A program made the position numbers and the translations under genes. This document shows, piece by piece, positions 1 through 8,166 of a DNA stretch of 64,000 bases (the first letter of the stretch is position 1; every line of letters starts with the position of its first letter). The stretch is from Flavobacteriales bacterium UBA852. GTDB taxonomy: Bacteria; Bacteroidota; Bacteroidia; Flavobacteriales_E; Vicingaceae. Location: contig DBGO01000001.1 of the NCBI GenBank assembly GCA_002295925.1, forward strand, positions 20,735 through 84,734, written 5' to 3'. Below the pieces are notes generated by a model. The model did no database searches. It saw only the letters and a list, made by a program, of their open reading frames with translations, and was not told where the DNA came from.

Positions 1-1
1 A

Positions 2-514
2 CTTGAAGCAGTCTTAGCGCGTAAAGATTCGGCAGTAAATGCCATTCGCTCAAAAGTAGAAGATGCTTTATTGGGTTTCAAAAATGACGGTTTGTCCATT
101 TCGAAACGAAACGGTAAAATTTATGTGTCGATGGAAGAAAAATTGCTCTTCCCATCGGGTAGTTATACTATTGATAAAAACGGGGTGAAAGCTTTGAATA
201 AGTTAGCCAAAGTGTTGGAAGAAAATAAAGACATCAACATTATGGTAGAAGGACATACGGATAATGTGCCATACAAAGGTTCCGGTCCAATTTCAGACAA
301 CTGGGATTTAAGTGTGAAACGTGCCACTTCGGTTGTGAAAATATTAACCAAAAACAAAGGGATAGACCCTAAAAGAATCACCGCTGCAGGTCGTGGCGAA
401 TATGACCCGATTGCGGATAATTCCACCAAAGAAGGACGTGCCAAAAACCGTCGTATAGAAATTATTTTAACCCCAAAAATGGATGAGTTATTCGAAATTT
501 TAGAATCGAAATAA
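2..514 (+). CDS. OmpA-family outer membrane protein, C-terminal part (5' end outside window)
   Basis: The reading frame is already open at base 2, so the gene starts upstream of the window. What remains is about 170 residues. A short, charged stretch (positions 2-70) comes first and could be the end of a helical or coiled-coil region. An OmpA/MotB peptidoglycan-binding domain follows, with the typical GHTDN motif, the NxxLSxxRA helix and a closing KNRRIEI strand. By family knowledge such proteins sit in the outer membrane or its lipoprotein layer and tether it to the wall through the meso-diaminopimelate residue. The TTG at 71 is not a credible start because the frame upstream carries the same kind of sequence. 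The missing N-terminus prevents saying whether it is a lipoprotein. Confidence 0.85.
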   Translation, partial: LEAVLARKDSAVNAIRSKVEDALLGFKNDGLSISKRNGKIYVSMEEKLLFPSGSYTIDKNGVKALNKLAKVLEENKDINIMVEGHTDNVPYKGSGPISDNWDLSVKRATSVVKILTKNKGIDPKRITAAGRGEYDPIADNSTKEGRAKNRRIEIILTPKMDELFEILESK

Positions 515-672
515 CTTGTTTTGAGGAATATTTACGTGTAACTACTTACGGATATAGCGGTAATTTGCACAAAAAATCAATATCATAGGATAATTTTCAA
601 TATTTTAGTGCTCTGAAATTTTTCTCATTTTAGAACTTTGTTTCAAATTGAGAAAATAAATACCGCATTTTT

Positions 673-1656
673 ATGAAACAATACGTAGAAGATTTTACCA
701 AACATTTATCACAAGCCCTTGAAATAGGAAATCAAGCAACTTTTTCCATTCCCGTAAAGCAATATGAAAACATTCTTATTTGTGGTTTGGGCGGCTCCGG
801 AATAGGCGGAACGATTATCGCACAATTATTGGCTAATGAATTGCAAATTCCTGTTTTTGTCAATAAAGATTATCATATTCCGGCATTTGTAAATAAAAAC
901 ACGTTGGTAATTGCATCTTCATACAGTGGAAATACTGAAGAAACGATTGAAATGTTGGCTCAGGCAGAGGTTAGAAATGCAGAAATTGTCGTGGTTTCAT
1001 CCGGTGGAAAATTAATCGAAATAAGCAAAGAAAAAAACTATAACTATATTCAAATTCCGGCAGGATTCCCTCCTCGGGCTGCATTTGGAATCAGCTTTCC
1101 GCAATTGTTTTATGTATTGCATAAATACGGACTTATTGACAATTCTTTTGAAAAAGAAATACAAAAAAGCATTGAACTGCTGGATGCTTCGGAAAATACA
1201 GTGCGTGAAGAATCTCTTTCATTGGCTCAAAATTTATTGAATAAAATACCGGTTATTTATTCCGCAGCACCTTACGAGGGTGTTTCGGTAAGGTTCCGTC
1301 AACAATTAAACGAAAACTCCAAGATGTTATGCTGGCATCACGCTTTGCCCGAAATGAATCACAATGAATTGGTCGGTTGGGCAGGAGGTAACGATAATTT
1401 GGCGGTTGTATTTTTTAGAAATGAAAATGACTATTACCGCACACAAAAACGAATGGAAATTAACAAGGAAATAATTGCCAAATATACGCCACATATCTTT
1501 GAAGTCTATTCAAAAGGGGCAAGCGATATACAACGCACGCTTTATTTGGTGCATTTTGGTGATTGGGTATCGGTGCATTTGGCTGAATTAAAGAATATCG
1601 ACCCTGTTGAGGTAAACGTAATAACCTATTTAAAAGGCGAATTGGCAAAAATTTAA
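673..1656 (+). CDS. Bifunctional phosphoglucose/phosphomannose isomerase
   Basis: This 327-residue, double-SIS-domain enzyme should interconvert fructose 6-phosphate with glucose 6-phosphate and mannose 6-phosphate in the cytoplasm. The first SIS domain shows the glycine-rich GLGGSGIGG (residues 38-46) and the phosphate-binding SSYSGNTEE (82-90). The second half carries PEMNHNE (226-232), whose Glu and His match the catalytic pair of the PGI/PMI family. Length fits the family of about 300-330 residues found in archaea and Bacteroidota rather than the large classical PGI. ATG at 673 is the natural start. It stands alone on the plus strand and converges with the Crp/glutaredoxin pair downstream, only 9 bases away. 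Confidence 0.88.
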   Translation: MKQYVEDFTKHLSQALEIGNQATFSIPVKQYENILICGLGGSGIGGTIIAQLLANELQIPVFVNKDYHIPAFVNKNTLVIASSYSGNTEETIEMLAQAEVRNAEIVVVSSGGKLIEISKEKNYNYIQIPAGFPPRAAFGISFPQLFYVLHKYGLIDNSFEKEIQKSIELLDASENTVREESLSLAQNLLNKIPVIYSAAPYEGVSVRFRQQLNENSKMLCWHHALPEMNHNELVGWAGGNDNLAVVFFRNENDYYRTQKRMEINKEIIAKYTPHIFEVYSKGASDIQRTLYLVHFGDWVSVHLAELKNIDPVEVNVITYLKGELAKI

Positions 1657-1665
1657 TGGTTTTGT

Positions 1666-1896
1666 TTACGGATTGATTTTCCGAATAATGTCATCGCCGT
1701 AAGCAATAATTTTATTACCCAACAACAAAGCCGGAAATATCATCAGATTGATTGGCAGTGAGAAGTTATCTTCCAAATCAATATTAATAAGTTTAATACG
1801 AATATTGTTTTGTGCAATGTATTGAGCAACTCGTTGACAACTTATGCAATTGTTCCTAATGTAAATGCAATATTCGTTTTTCATATAATTATTCAA
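1666..1896 (-). CDS. Small glutaredoxin/thioredoxin-like protein
   Basis: This is a 76-residue protein with one CxxC pair (CISC, residues 17-20) early in the chain, after a short beta-strand-like stretch. A cis-proline-like segment (FPALLLGNKIIAYG) follows near residues 54-67. The order matches a minimal glutaredoxin fold: strand, CxxC, helix, strand, Pro-containing strand pair. It probably acts in cytoplasmic thiol-disulfide exchange. Two starts are possible, MNNYMKNEY or MKNEY four residues later. It overlaps the end of the upstream Crp/Fnr gene by 8 bases and is probably co-transcribed, which would fit a redox-related regulon, but the regulator's signal is unknown. Pairing in a glutaredoxin-like family is certain only at the fold level. 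Confidence 0.65.
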   Translation of the reverse strand: MNNYMKNEYCIYIRNNCISCQRVAQYIAQNNIRIKLINIDLEDNFSLPINLMIFPALLLGNKIIAYGDDIIRKINP

Positions 1897-2569
1897 GTTT
1901 GTTTATGTCGCGAATCAAAAATTTGTTTCGCTCCATATAAATCAGGTCATTATCTTTCAGGTCGTTCAAAACAGTTGTAACCGTTTGCCTCGACGTAGCC
2001 GTAAGGTTGGCAATATCTTGATGCGTTAAAAAATGTTTGACCAAAATCTCATCGCCAATCTTTTTGCCTTGCTCTTTTGCCATATCTTTTATAAAATCGA
2101 TAATGCGTGTACGGGCATCTTTAAAAATTAAGGATTCGAGTCGTCTTTCAACTTTGCGCAATCGAAAACCAATTAGCTTGGTTACTTTAAAGTTTAGTGA
2201 TGCATTTTGTTGCATCATCATTTCCATATCTTGCATTTGCATACTGCAGATAATCACATTATTATCCATAGCTTGAGCAAAATCGCTTCTTTTTTCTTCG
2301 CCAACCAAACTCAACTCGCCAAAAATCTCGCCGGGTTGTAATATCGCTTTTATAATTTCTTTTCCGTCGTCGGAATAACTGCCAATTTTAACTCTTCCTT
2401 CTTTTAAGAAATAAATATTTTTAGAGCTTTCCTCAGGAAAATAAATGTATTCGCCTTTTTTTATCGATTGGTCTCTAATCATTTCAGCCATTTTCATTTT
2501 TTCTTCCTGCGATAAACTTTCCAATAAATTAAAGTTCTTGAGGTGCCATAACCGGGTTTCTGCTGACAT
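1889..2569 (-). CDS. Crp/Fnr family transcriptional regulator
   Basis: This 226-residue regulator has an N-terminal cyclic-nucleotide-binding-type beta-roll (about residues 13-130, including GEIFGELSLVGEE) and a C-terminal Crp-type winged helix. The recognition helix lies in TATSRQTVTTVLNDL. No cysteine cluster typical of FNR iron-sulfur sensing is seen at the N-terminus, so the ligand cannot be named. ATG at 2569 gives a family-typical length. The glutaredoxin-like gene overlaps its 3' end, and a divergent isoaspartyl peptidase gene starts 140 bases upstream. The shared region between them contains the 11-bp palindrome TGTCACTGACA (2603-2613), a possible but unproven operator. Confidence 0.87.
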   Translation of the reverse strand: MSAETRLWHLKNFNLLESLSQEEKMKMAEMIRDQSIKKGEYIYFPEESSKNIYFLKEGRVKIGSYSDDGKEIIKAILQPGEIFGELSLVGEEKRSDFAQAMDNNVIICSMQMQDMEMMMQQNASLNFKVTKLIGFRLRKVERRLESLIFKDARTRIIDFIKDMAKEQGKKIGDEILVKHFLTHQDIANLTATSRQTVTTVLNDLKDNDLIYMERNKFLIRDINKLE

Positions 2570-2709
2570 AGTACAAAGATTTGAAGATTAAAGTTGATTT
2601 TTTGTCACTGACACGACGAATGTAGTGAATTATTCGCGCAAAACGAAATTTAAAAACGCTTAGGCGTTTGACTTTTTTTAATTCATTAATTTTATGAAAA
2701 TTTAAACGC

Positions 2710-3609
2710 ATGAAAATAGTAATTCACGGTGGAGCAGGAGTTATAAATAAAGATAACTTATCCGAAACACAAATAGCCGAATATCATCAAGTGTTAAAAC
2801 AAGCTTTGGAAACAGGATATGGCTTGCTAAAACAAGGGAAACCGGCAATTGATGCAGTTGAGTCTGCTGTAAAAGTGATGGAAGATTCTCCTTTGTTTAA
2901 TGCCGGAAGAGGCTCGGTTTTTACCGCTGAAAATACCATAGAAACGGATGCCGCCATTATGGACGGCTCAACATTGGAATGTGGAGCTGTAGCGGCTGTT
3001 CAAGGAGTAAAGAATCCGGTATCATTGGCAAGAAAAGTCATGGAGCAATCGCCGCATGTTTTACTCGGTGGCAAGGGTGCAGAAGCATTTGCCCGTAAGC
3101 ACAATATCGCCTTTGAGCCGCAAGAATATTTTTATACCGACAAAAGAAAAGAACAACTCGAAAAAGCCAAGCAAAAAAATCAATTGAATTTAGACCACTC
3201 TGATGATAAATACGGGACGGTTGGAGCTGTAGCTATAGACCAAAATGGCAATTTGGCTGCAGCAACCTCTACCGGTGGTATGACCAACAAACAATTCGGG
3301 CGTATTGGTGATTCGCCGCTAATTGGTGCCGGAACTTATGCCAATGATTTGGTTGCCGTTTCTTGTACCGGAATTGGTGAGTTATTTATTAAAAATGTAG
3401 TAGCTTACGATGTAGCCGCCCAAATGAAATATTTAGGAGTAACAGCAAAAGAAGCTGCTGAAAAAATAATTTTCGAAACAATGCCTCAAGGTTCCGGAGG
3501 ATTGATAGCAATAGACAAAAACGGAAATATTGCCATGCCTTTTAATACAAAAGGAATGTTTAGAGGTTACGCCGATAATGAAGAAACAAAAACTTTTATT
3601 TGGGAATAA
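2710..3609 (+). CDS. Isoaspartyl peptidase/L-asparaginase (plant-type, Ntn-hydrolase)
   Basis: This is a 299-residue precursor of the type 2 (plant-type/EcAIII) asparaginase family. It cleaves isoaspartyl dipeptides and asparagine after self-processing. The autocleavage site is visible at YGTVGAVA. Thr170 would become the new N-terminal nucleophile, giving alpha and beta subunits of about 169 and 130 residues. Other family marks are NAGRGS (64-69) and ATSTGGMTNKQFGRIGDSPLIGAGTY downstream, described here only by its ends: the GG(M/x)T and GDSP elements that bind the substrate. The chain begins directly with MKIVIHGGAG and lacks a signal peptide, so it is cytoplasmic. It probably serves amino-acid catabolism and protein turnover. 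Confidence 0.9.
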   Translation: MKIVIHGGAGVINKDNLSETQIAEYHQVLKQALETGYGLLKQGKPAIDAVESAVKVMEDSPLFNAGRGSVFTAENTIETDAAIMDGSTLECGAVAAVQGVKNPVSLARKVMEQSPHVLLGGKGAEAFARKHNIAFEPQEYFYTDKRKEQLEKAKQKNQLNLDHSDDKYGTVGAVAIDQNGNLAAATSTGGMTNKQFGRIGDSPLIGAGTYANDLVAVSCTGIGELFIKNVVAYDVAAQMKYLGVTAKEAAEKIIFETMPQGSGGLIAIDKNGNIAMPFNTKGMFRGYADNEETKTFIWE

Positions 3610-3624
3610 CCCGCCCTGCTTTAG
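3606..3624. repeat. Left copy of a 19-bp inverted repeat
   Basis: The reverse complement of this stretch matches 4153-4171 at 18 of 19 positions. It starts within the stop codon of the isoaspartyl peptidase gene. The right copy is one arm of a complete hairpin. The two copies bracket the AT-rich gene at 3729. Confidence 0.8.
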
Positions 3625-3728
3625 ATTGTATAAGTTTCAATTTCTTTAAACGGAAATGAAGTTGTAAATATGCTAAGCATCGGTCTTTCAGGAGCTATAA
3701 ATAACAAGGTTGAAAAATAAAAAGTATA

Positions 3729-4211
3729 ATGTATAAAAAAGCGATAAAATTTCATAAAGCAGGAAAATATCTTGCCATAATTTTTCTAATTACAGTAATA
3801 ATTTTAAGTATAATTGATTATATTAAAGAACAACAGGAAAAAGAAGAAATTCTAAAAAATCAAGCTTTTACTGTTGGAGAAATTATAGAAGTAGGTCATA
3901 TGAGCATTGCGAGTCATTATCTTGTTTATACATATAAGGTAAATAATAAAATATTTGAAAAACATCAACCTGCAGATGATTTGCCATGCTTATCATTTAA
4001 TAATGATAAAAATTGTATAGGTTTAAAGTATTGGGTAATGTATTCTAAGATCAACCCTGAAAAAAGTGTATTATTATATGCTCGTTTTCTTTATGATAAC
4101 TATCATTTAAAAGCGCTAAAAGAAATAAAACCTTTATTTGTGAATAACCCGCCTAAAACAGGGCGGGTTATAGAGTTGTTATTTTTTGGGGCAAGTGTTA
4201 ATGCCAAATAA
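3729..4211 (+). CDS. Hypothetical single-pass membrane protein
   Basis: I do not recognise this family. The 160-residue product has a basic N-terminus, one clear membrane helix (about residues 15-32), a charged KEQQEKEE stretch and then a mostly beta-like extracytoplasmic or cytoplasmic domain with two cysteines (near residues 86 and 96). The DNA is visibly more AT-rich than its neighbours. The last 18 or so residues are encoded by a hairpin-forming inverted repeat (4144-4171) and by bases that also form the end of the convergent DUF2892 gene. The natural C-terminus may therefore have been replaced by read-through. It looks like a small insertion between two otherwise convergent genes. Confidence 0.5.
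   Translation: MYKKAIKFHKAGKYLAIIFLITVIILSIIDYIKEQQEKEEILKNQAFTVGEIIEVGHMSIASHYLVYTYKVNNKIFEKHQPADDLPCLSFNNDKNCIGLKYWVMYSKINPEKSVLLYARFLYDNYHLKALKEIKPLFVNNPPKTGRVIELLFFGASVNAK
4144..4171. terminator. GC-rich hairpin, right copy of the inverted repeat; probable bidirectional terminator
   Basis: A 10-bp perfect stem (4144-4153 pairing with 4162-4171) encloses an 8-base loop. A T-run follows only about ten bases later (4181-4186), so terminator strength is uncertain. It lies inside the 3' end of the preceding reading frame. It may originally have served the convergent asparaginase and DUF2892 genes. Confidence 0.55.
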
Positions 4212-4382
4212 TGTATATAACGGGCAAAAACCAACTATTGCAGTCAGTAAAAATACAATGCCCAGCACCAGTAATACAATACCAAATGTTCCGGTTACTA
4301 CATTTCCGAAATATAATCCGGCAAATACAATGGCTAAAATAATTCTGACAATTTTGTCTGCTGTTCCTACATTATGTTTCAT
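4179..4382 (-). CDS. DUF2892 (YgaP transmembrane-like) small membrane protein
   Basis: This 67-residue protein has two hydrophobic helices (about residues 10-27 and 32-52). It shows the family's diagnostic pieces: an N-terminal NVGTADKIVR helix cap and the closing FCPLYTLFGINTC. This matches DUF2892, the membrane domain that follows rhodanese in YgaP, here occurring without the rhodanese. Function is unknown; in YgaP the domain anchors a sulfurtransferase. The gene lies downstream of and on the same strand as a Crp/Fnr regulator gene. It has its own probable promoter (TATCTTTG) and a palindromic operator candidate. Confidence 0.85.
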   Translation of the reverse strand: MKHNVGTADKIVRIILAIVFAGLYFGNVVTGTFGIVLLVLGIVFLLTAIVGFCPLYTLFGINTCPKK

Positions 4383-4409
4383 AGCTTTAAAGTTTTAAGA
4401 TTTACAATT

Positions 4410-4417
4410 CAAAGATA
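4410..4417 (-). promoter_or_regulatory. -7 box TATCTTTG for the DUF2892 gene
   Basis: Read on the minus strand, this is a match to the Bacteroidota TAnnTTTG element, 28 bases upstream of the DUF2892 ATG. The TTTG -33 element is absent at the expected place, which would suit an activator-dependent promoter. Confidence 0.6.
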
Positions 4418-4440
4418 GGGTGCAGCAATCGGAAAAGTAT

Positions 4441-4454
4441 GTGACTTTTGTCAC
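4441..4454. promoter_or_regulatory. Palindromic Crp/Fnr-type operator candidate GTGAC-N4-GTCAC
   Basis: This perfect 5-bp inverted repeat with a 4-base spacer sits directly after the Crp/Fnr coding region. Its centre is about 30 bases upstream of the TATCTTTG box, so about 41-44 bases upstream of the expected transcription start. That is the class II activator position used by Crp-family proteins. Confidence 0.5.
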
Positions 4455-5083
4455 TACCGGTGTAAAATGATGATGCCATTTTTAGTAAGCTTAATTTCTC
4501 CTTGATTTTCAAGCTTTTTCAAAACGCGAGATATTACTTCACGAACCGTACCTAATTCTTGGGCAATTTGCTGATGAGTAATTTTCAACACTTCTTGTTG
4601 TAAGACTTTTTGTTTGGTCTTTAAATGCTCCAAAACACGAATATCGAGCTTGTCAAAAATTAAATGTTGAATGGTATGCAATAATTCCAAATACCGTGAA
4701 TTATACCAAGATAAAATCAACGAATGAAAATCGGGGTAGTTGCTGTAAAGTTGTTTTAATGATTTTGCCGGCAACAATAATGCAGTAACATCGGTTTCGC
4801 ATACCGCATTTACTTTGCTGTTTTCGTTGTTTAATATTGCATTGACAGACATAATACAACTTTGACCTTTTTCAATATAGTAAAGCAATAAATCGCGGTC
4901 TTCGTAAGTGGTATAAACCTTTATAACACCCGAAACAACAAGAGGAATTTGCCTTACATTTTCTCCCTCCGACAACACAAGCGTGCTTTTATCAATAGTA
5001 AGTTTATTGCTCGATAATAATATATCTTCGGCTATTTTGGTGTCCGAAATATTCAATAATGCTTTTAATTCAGGAATATTCAA
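4454..5083 (-). CDS. Crp/Fnr family transcriptional regulator (TTG start)
   Basis: This regulator of about 209 residues has a cNMP-type beta-roll (roughly residues 10-125; note the NVRQIPLVVSGVIKVYTTYEDR segment, quoted only to NVRQIPLVVSG) and a Crp-type HTH with ELGTVREVISRVLKKLE near the C-terminus. The frame stays open upstream to 5227, but that extension does not resemble the family. A TATTTTTG -7 box lies at 5101-5108 inside it, so I place the start at the TTG giving MNIPELKALL. It is adjacent to the DUF2892 gene and to a palindrome that it may bind. Its signal could be redox, nitrosative or thiol-related, by analogy only. It is divergent from gcvP. Confidence 0.82.
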   Translation of the reverse strand: MNIPELKALLNISDTKIAEDILLSSNKLTIDKSTLVLSEGENVRQIPLVVSGVIKVYTTYEDRDLLLYYIEKGQSCIMSVNAILNNENSKVNAVCETDVTALLLPAKSLKQLYSNYPDFHSLILSWYNSRYLELLHTIQHLIFDKLDIRVLEHLKTKQKVLQQEVLKITHQQIAQELGTVREVISRVLKKLENQGEIKLTKNGIIILHR

Positions 5084-5100
5084 AATGATTGTGTTTGGTT

Positions 5101-5108
5101 CAAAAATA
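5101..5108 (-). promoter_or_regulatory. -7 box TATTTTTG for the second Crp/Fnr gene
   Basis: This minus-strand match to TAnnTTTG lies 18 bases upstream of the TTG start at 5083. It is the main reason for rejecting the longer upstream reading frame. Confidence 0.5.
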
Positions 5109-5273
5109 CAATATAAAATTGACTTCTTAACAAGGATATGGAAGTTTGAGATTTTTATGGATTGTTGAAATCCTAACAGACGGAAAATGGTTGAAATAAT
5201 ATGCGTAAAAAACCACTTGTTATTCAATATAAAGAAACTAAATTTGCTCTCTCAATATTTTAATTTTATTGTT

Positions 5274-8120
5274 ATGTATAAAGAAAATTTTGCCGACCGC
5301 CACATTGGGCTTACTCCCGAAGATATTAAAGAAATGTGCCAAGTAGTTGGCGTAAATTCTGTAGAAGAGTTAATAAACCAAACGGTTCCCGAAAATATAC
5401 GTTTAAAAACCCCTTTAAATTTAGACGAGCCGCTTTCTGAACCCGAATTTGCTGCTCATATCAATGAATTGGGCAAAAAAAACAAACTGTACAAATCGTA
5501 CATCGGTTTAGGTTATTATAATACTTTCACGCCATCGGTAATCAAACGCAATATATTTGAAAATCCGGGCTGGTACACTGCTTACACGCCGTATCAAGCC
5601 GAAATTTCTCAAGGAAGATTAGAGGCATTATTGAATTTCCAAACAATGGTTGTTGACCTTACTGCAATGGAAATTGCAAACGCCTCTTTGCTCGATGAAG
5701 CAACCGCTGCTGCCGAAGCAATGATAATGGCTTTTAACAGTATGTCGCGAGCCAAAAAGAAATTAGGAGCCAATAAATTTTTGGTGGCAGATACATGCTT
5801 GCCACAAACGATAGATGTCTTAAAAACCCGTTCAGAACCCTTAGGAATAGAATTGGTAATAGATAAATGTGAAAATTTCACCTTAACAGAAGGCGTTTTT
5901 GGTTTGCTCGTACAATATCCGGATGTAAACGGAGCAATAAACGATTATGCCGAATTGGCAAAAAATGCCAAAGAAAACGATATATTAGTTGTTGTAGCCG
6001 CCGATTTGCTGAGCTTAACATTACTGACACCTCCCGGAGAGTGGGGCGCCGATGTAGTTGTCGGTACTACACAACGATTTGGTATTCCCTTAGGATACGG
6101 AGGCCCTCATGCGGCATACTTTGCCACTAAAGAGGAGTTTAAAAGAAATATTCCGGGCCGAATAATTGGGGTAAGTAAAGATGCCAAAGGAAACCGCGCT
6201 TTGCGCATGGCATTGCAAACCCGCGAACAACACATAAAAAGAGAACGAGCAACTTCAAACATTTGTACCGCACAAGTATTGTTAGCTGTAATGGCGGGGA
6301 TGTATGCTGTTTATCATGGTCCAAAAAGATTAAAAGCAATAGCTCAAAATATAAATGACCTGACAGCACAATTACACGCATCTTTAAAATCAGCCGGCTT
6401 TGAATTTGTAAATAATACTTATTTTGATACAATTACTTTTAAAGCAGAAAATGTAGAGGCAATTAGAGGAAGAGCTTTAGGCAAAAAAATAAACTTGCGC
6501 TACAACTCAAACAATACAATATCCATTAGTTTGGATGAAACAACAATCCTAAAAGATATTGAGGATTTAGTAGAGATAATAACAGGAGAAAGAAATCTTT
6601 CTTCCGGAAATTCAAAAGGAATACCTGCTCAATTAGAAAGAAAATCGGATTACTTAACCGAAGAAGTATTTAATAAATACCATACCGAAACAGAAATGAT
6701 GCGCTACATTAAGCGTTTGGAAAATAAAGATTTATCCCTTACTCATTCTATGATTTCTCTCGGTTCGTGTACCATGAAACTAAATGCCGCTTCGGAACTT
6801 TTACCGTTAAGTAAAGAAGAATGGATGAATATCCATCCGTTTGTTCCACAAGAGCAAGCACAGGGGTATTTAGAAATGATTAATGAATTGGAAAAAGATT
6901 TAGCCGAAATTACCGGTTTCGAAGCCGTTTCTTTGCAGCCAAACTCAGGAGCGCAAGGCGAGTATGCCGGTTTAATGACCATACGCGCTTATCATAAAGA
7001 CCATGGCGAACCACACCGAAATATTACACTTATTCCTTCTTCAGCACACGGAACTAATCCTGCATCAGCCGTAATGGCAGGAATGAAAGTAGTGGTAGTA
7101 AAATGCGACGAAAAAGGAAATATAGATGTAAACGATTTACGCGAAAAAGCAGAAAAATACAAAGATAATTTAGCCGCCCTGATGGTTACTTATCCGTCAA
7201 CCCATGGTGTGTTTGAAGAAAGCATTACCGAAATAACCAAAATTATTCACGACAATGGCGGTTTGGTCTATATGGATGGCGCCAATATGAATGCGCAGGT
7301 AGGATTGACCAACCCGGCAAATATTGGTGCAGATGTTTGCCATTTAAACTTGCATAAAACATTTGCTATTCCACATGGCGGTGGTGGTCCCGGAGTAGGT
7401 CCGATAGGCGTGAACAAAAGATTAGCACCTTATTTACCGTCAAATCCATTGGTGAAAACAGGTGGGGAAAAAGCAATCACTGCTGTTTCTGCTGCTCCAT
7501 ACGGAAGCTCTTTGGTATTGCTTATTTCATATGCTTATATCAAAATGCTTGGCGAAGAGGGGTTAAGAAAATCTACAGAAGCTGCCATACTAAGTGCTAA
7601 TTATATGGCTAAAAGATTAGAAGAAGCATATGGCATTCTTTACACCAACGACAAAGGAAGAGTTGCGCACGAAATGATTTTGGAATGCCGCCAATTTAAA
7701 AAAGTAAAAGTTGAGGTAACGGATATAGCTAAACGCTTAATGGATTATGGTTTTCATGCACCTACCGTTTCCTTTCCTGTTGCCGGTACCTTAATGGTAG
7801 AGCCGACAGAAAGTGAAAGTAAAGCTGAGTTGGACCGCTTTATTGATGCCATGTTGCAAATCAGAGAGGAAATTGAACAAATAGAAATGCATCAATTACC
7901 CGAAGAAAATAACATGCTTAAAAATGCACCACATACTGCAAGCACTTTAATAGAGCAAGAATGGAACTATCCATACAGCAGAAAAACAGCGGTATTTCCG
8001 TTACCGTATGTAGAAGTGGCAAAATATTGGCCAACCGTAAATCGTGTTGATGATGCTTATGGTGACAGAAATCTGGTTTGTACCTGTACGCCGATAGAGG
8101 AGTATGAAGAACAAGTTTGA
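5274..8120 (+). CDS. gcvP: Glycine dehydrogenase (decarboxylating), P-protein of the glycine cleavage system
   Basis: This 948-residue homodimer-type P-protein decarboxylates glycine and passes the aminomethyl group to lipoyl-GcvH. The N-terminal half starts with the classic FADRHIG. The C-terminal half holds the PLP lysine (about Lys695) in HLNLHKTFAIPHGGGGPG, preceded by the AHGTNPASA and DGANMNAQ elements. Length is normal for the undivided P-protein. The frame is open from 5187, but ATG at 5274 begins the conserved MYKENFADRHIG, and the 29 residues before it are not conserved in type. GcvT, GcvH and Lpd are not in the window. Together with Kbl at 12695, it indicates threonine/glycine breakdown for C1 units. 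Confidence 0.96.
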   Translation: MYKENFADRHIGLTPEDIKEMCQVVGVNSVEELINQTVPENIRLKTPLNLDEPLSEPEFAAHINELGKKNKLYKSYIGLGYYNTFTPSVIKRNIFENPGWYTAYTPYQAEISQGRLEALLNFQTMVVDLTAMEIANASLLDEATAAAEAMIMAFNSMSRAKKKLGANKFLVADTCLPQTIDVLKTRSEPLGIELVIDKCENFTLTEGVFGLLVQYPDVNGAINDYAELAKNAKENDILVVVAADLLSLTLLTPPGEWGADVVVGTTQRFGIPLGYGGPHAAYFATKEEFKRNIPGRIIGVSKDAKGNRALRMALQTREQHIKRERATSNICTAQVLLAVMAGMYAVYHGPKRLKAIAQNINDLTAQLHASLKSAGFEFVNNTYFDTITFKAENVEAIRGRALGKKINLRYNSNNTISISLDETTILKDIEDLVEIITGERNLSSGNSKGIPAQLERKSDYLTEEVFNKYHTETEMMRYIKRLENKDLSLTHSMISLGSCTMKLNAASELLPLSKEEWMNIHPFVPQEQAQGYLEMINELEKDLAEITGFEAVSLQPNSGAQGEYAGLMTIRAYHKDHGEPHRNITLIPSSAHGTNPASAVMAGMKVVVVKCDEKGNIDVNDLREKAEKYKDNLAALMVTYPSTHGVFEESITEITKIIHDNGGLVYMDGANMNAQVGLTNPANIGADVCHLNLHKTFAIPHGGGGPGVGPIGVNKRLAPYLPSNPLVKTGGEKAITAVSAAPYGSSLVLLISYAYIKMLGEEGLRKSTEAAILSANYMAKRLEEAYGILYTNDKGRVAHEMILECRQFKKVKVEVTDIAKRLMDYGFHAPTVSFPVAGTLMVEPTESESKAELDRFIDAMLQIREEIEQIEMHQLPEENNMLKNAPHTASTLIEQEWNYPYSRKTAVFPLPYVEVAKYWPTVNRVDDAYGDRNLVCTCTPIEEYEEQV

Positions 8121-8130
8121 AAATTTATTG

Positions 8131-8138
8131 TATATTTG
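8131..8138 (+). promoter_or_regulatory. -7 box TATATTTG upstream of the 8167 gene
   Basis: This matches TAnnTTTG, with the ATG 29 bases downstream. It lies in the short gap after gcvP, which suggests that the secreted-protein gene is transcribed separately. Confidence 0.6.
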
Positions 8139-8166
8139 TAAATTATTAACCAAAAATTAAATTATT

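Noticed and set aside
515..672. Small gene in the gap before the isomerase
   Set aside because: No frame with a credible start and more than about 30 codons; only an imperfect TTTTCTCA/TGAGAAAA stem is present.
2603..2613. Palindrome TGTCACTGACA between the divergent Crp/Fnr and asparaginase genes
   Set aside because: Recorded in the Crp entry only. Its half-sites are arranged differently from the palindrome at 4441 and no second copy supports it as an operator.
2654..2669. AAACGC-TTAG-GCGTTT hairpin before the asparaginase start
   Set aside because: Only a 6-bp stem, located in the divergent promoter region, with no T-run at the right distance. It is likely chance in an AT-rich gap.
3729..4211. 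Insertion sequence interpretation of the segment between inverted repeats
   Set aside because: There is no transposase, and the inverted repeats are extended by a terminator hairpin rather than being typical terminal repeats. A target-site duplication is not evident.
5187..5273. Longer gcvP start and the longer 5227 start of the opposite Crp/Fnr gene
   Set aside because: The two extensions lie in opposite directions over the same intergenic DNA, neither is conserved in type, and promoter boxes lie inside them.
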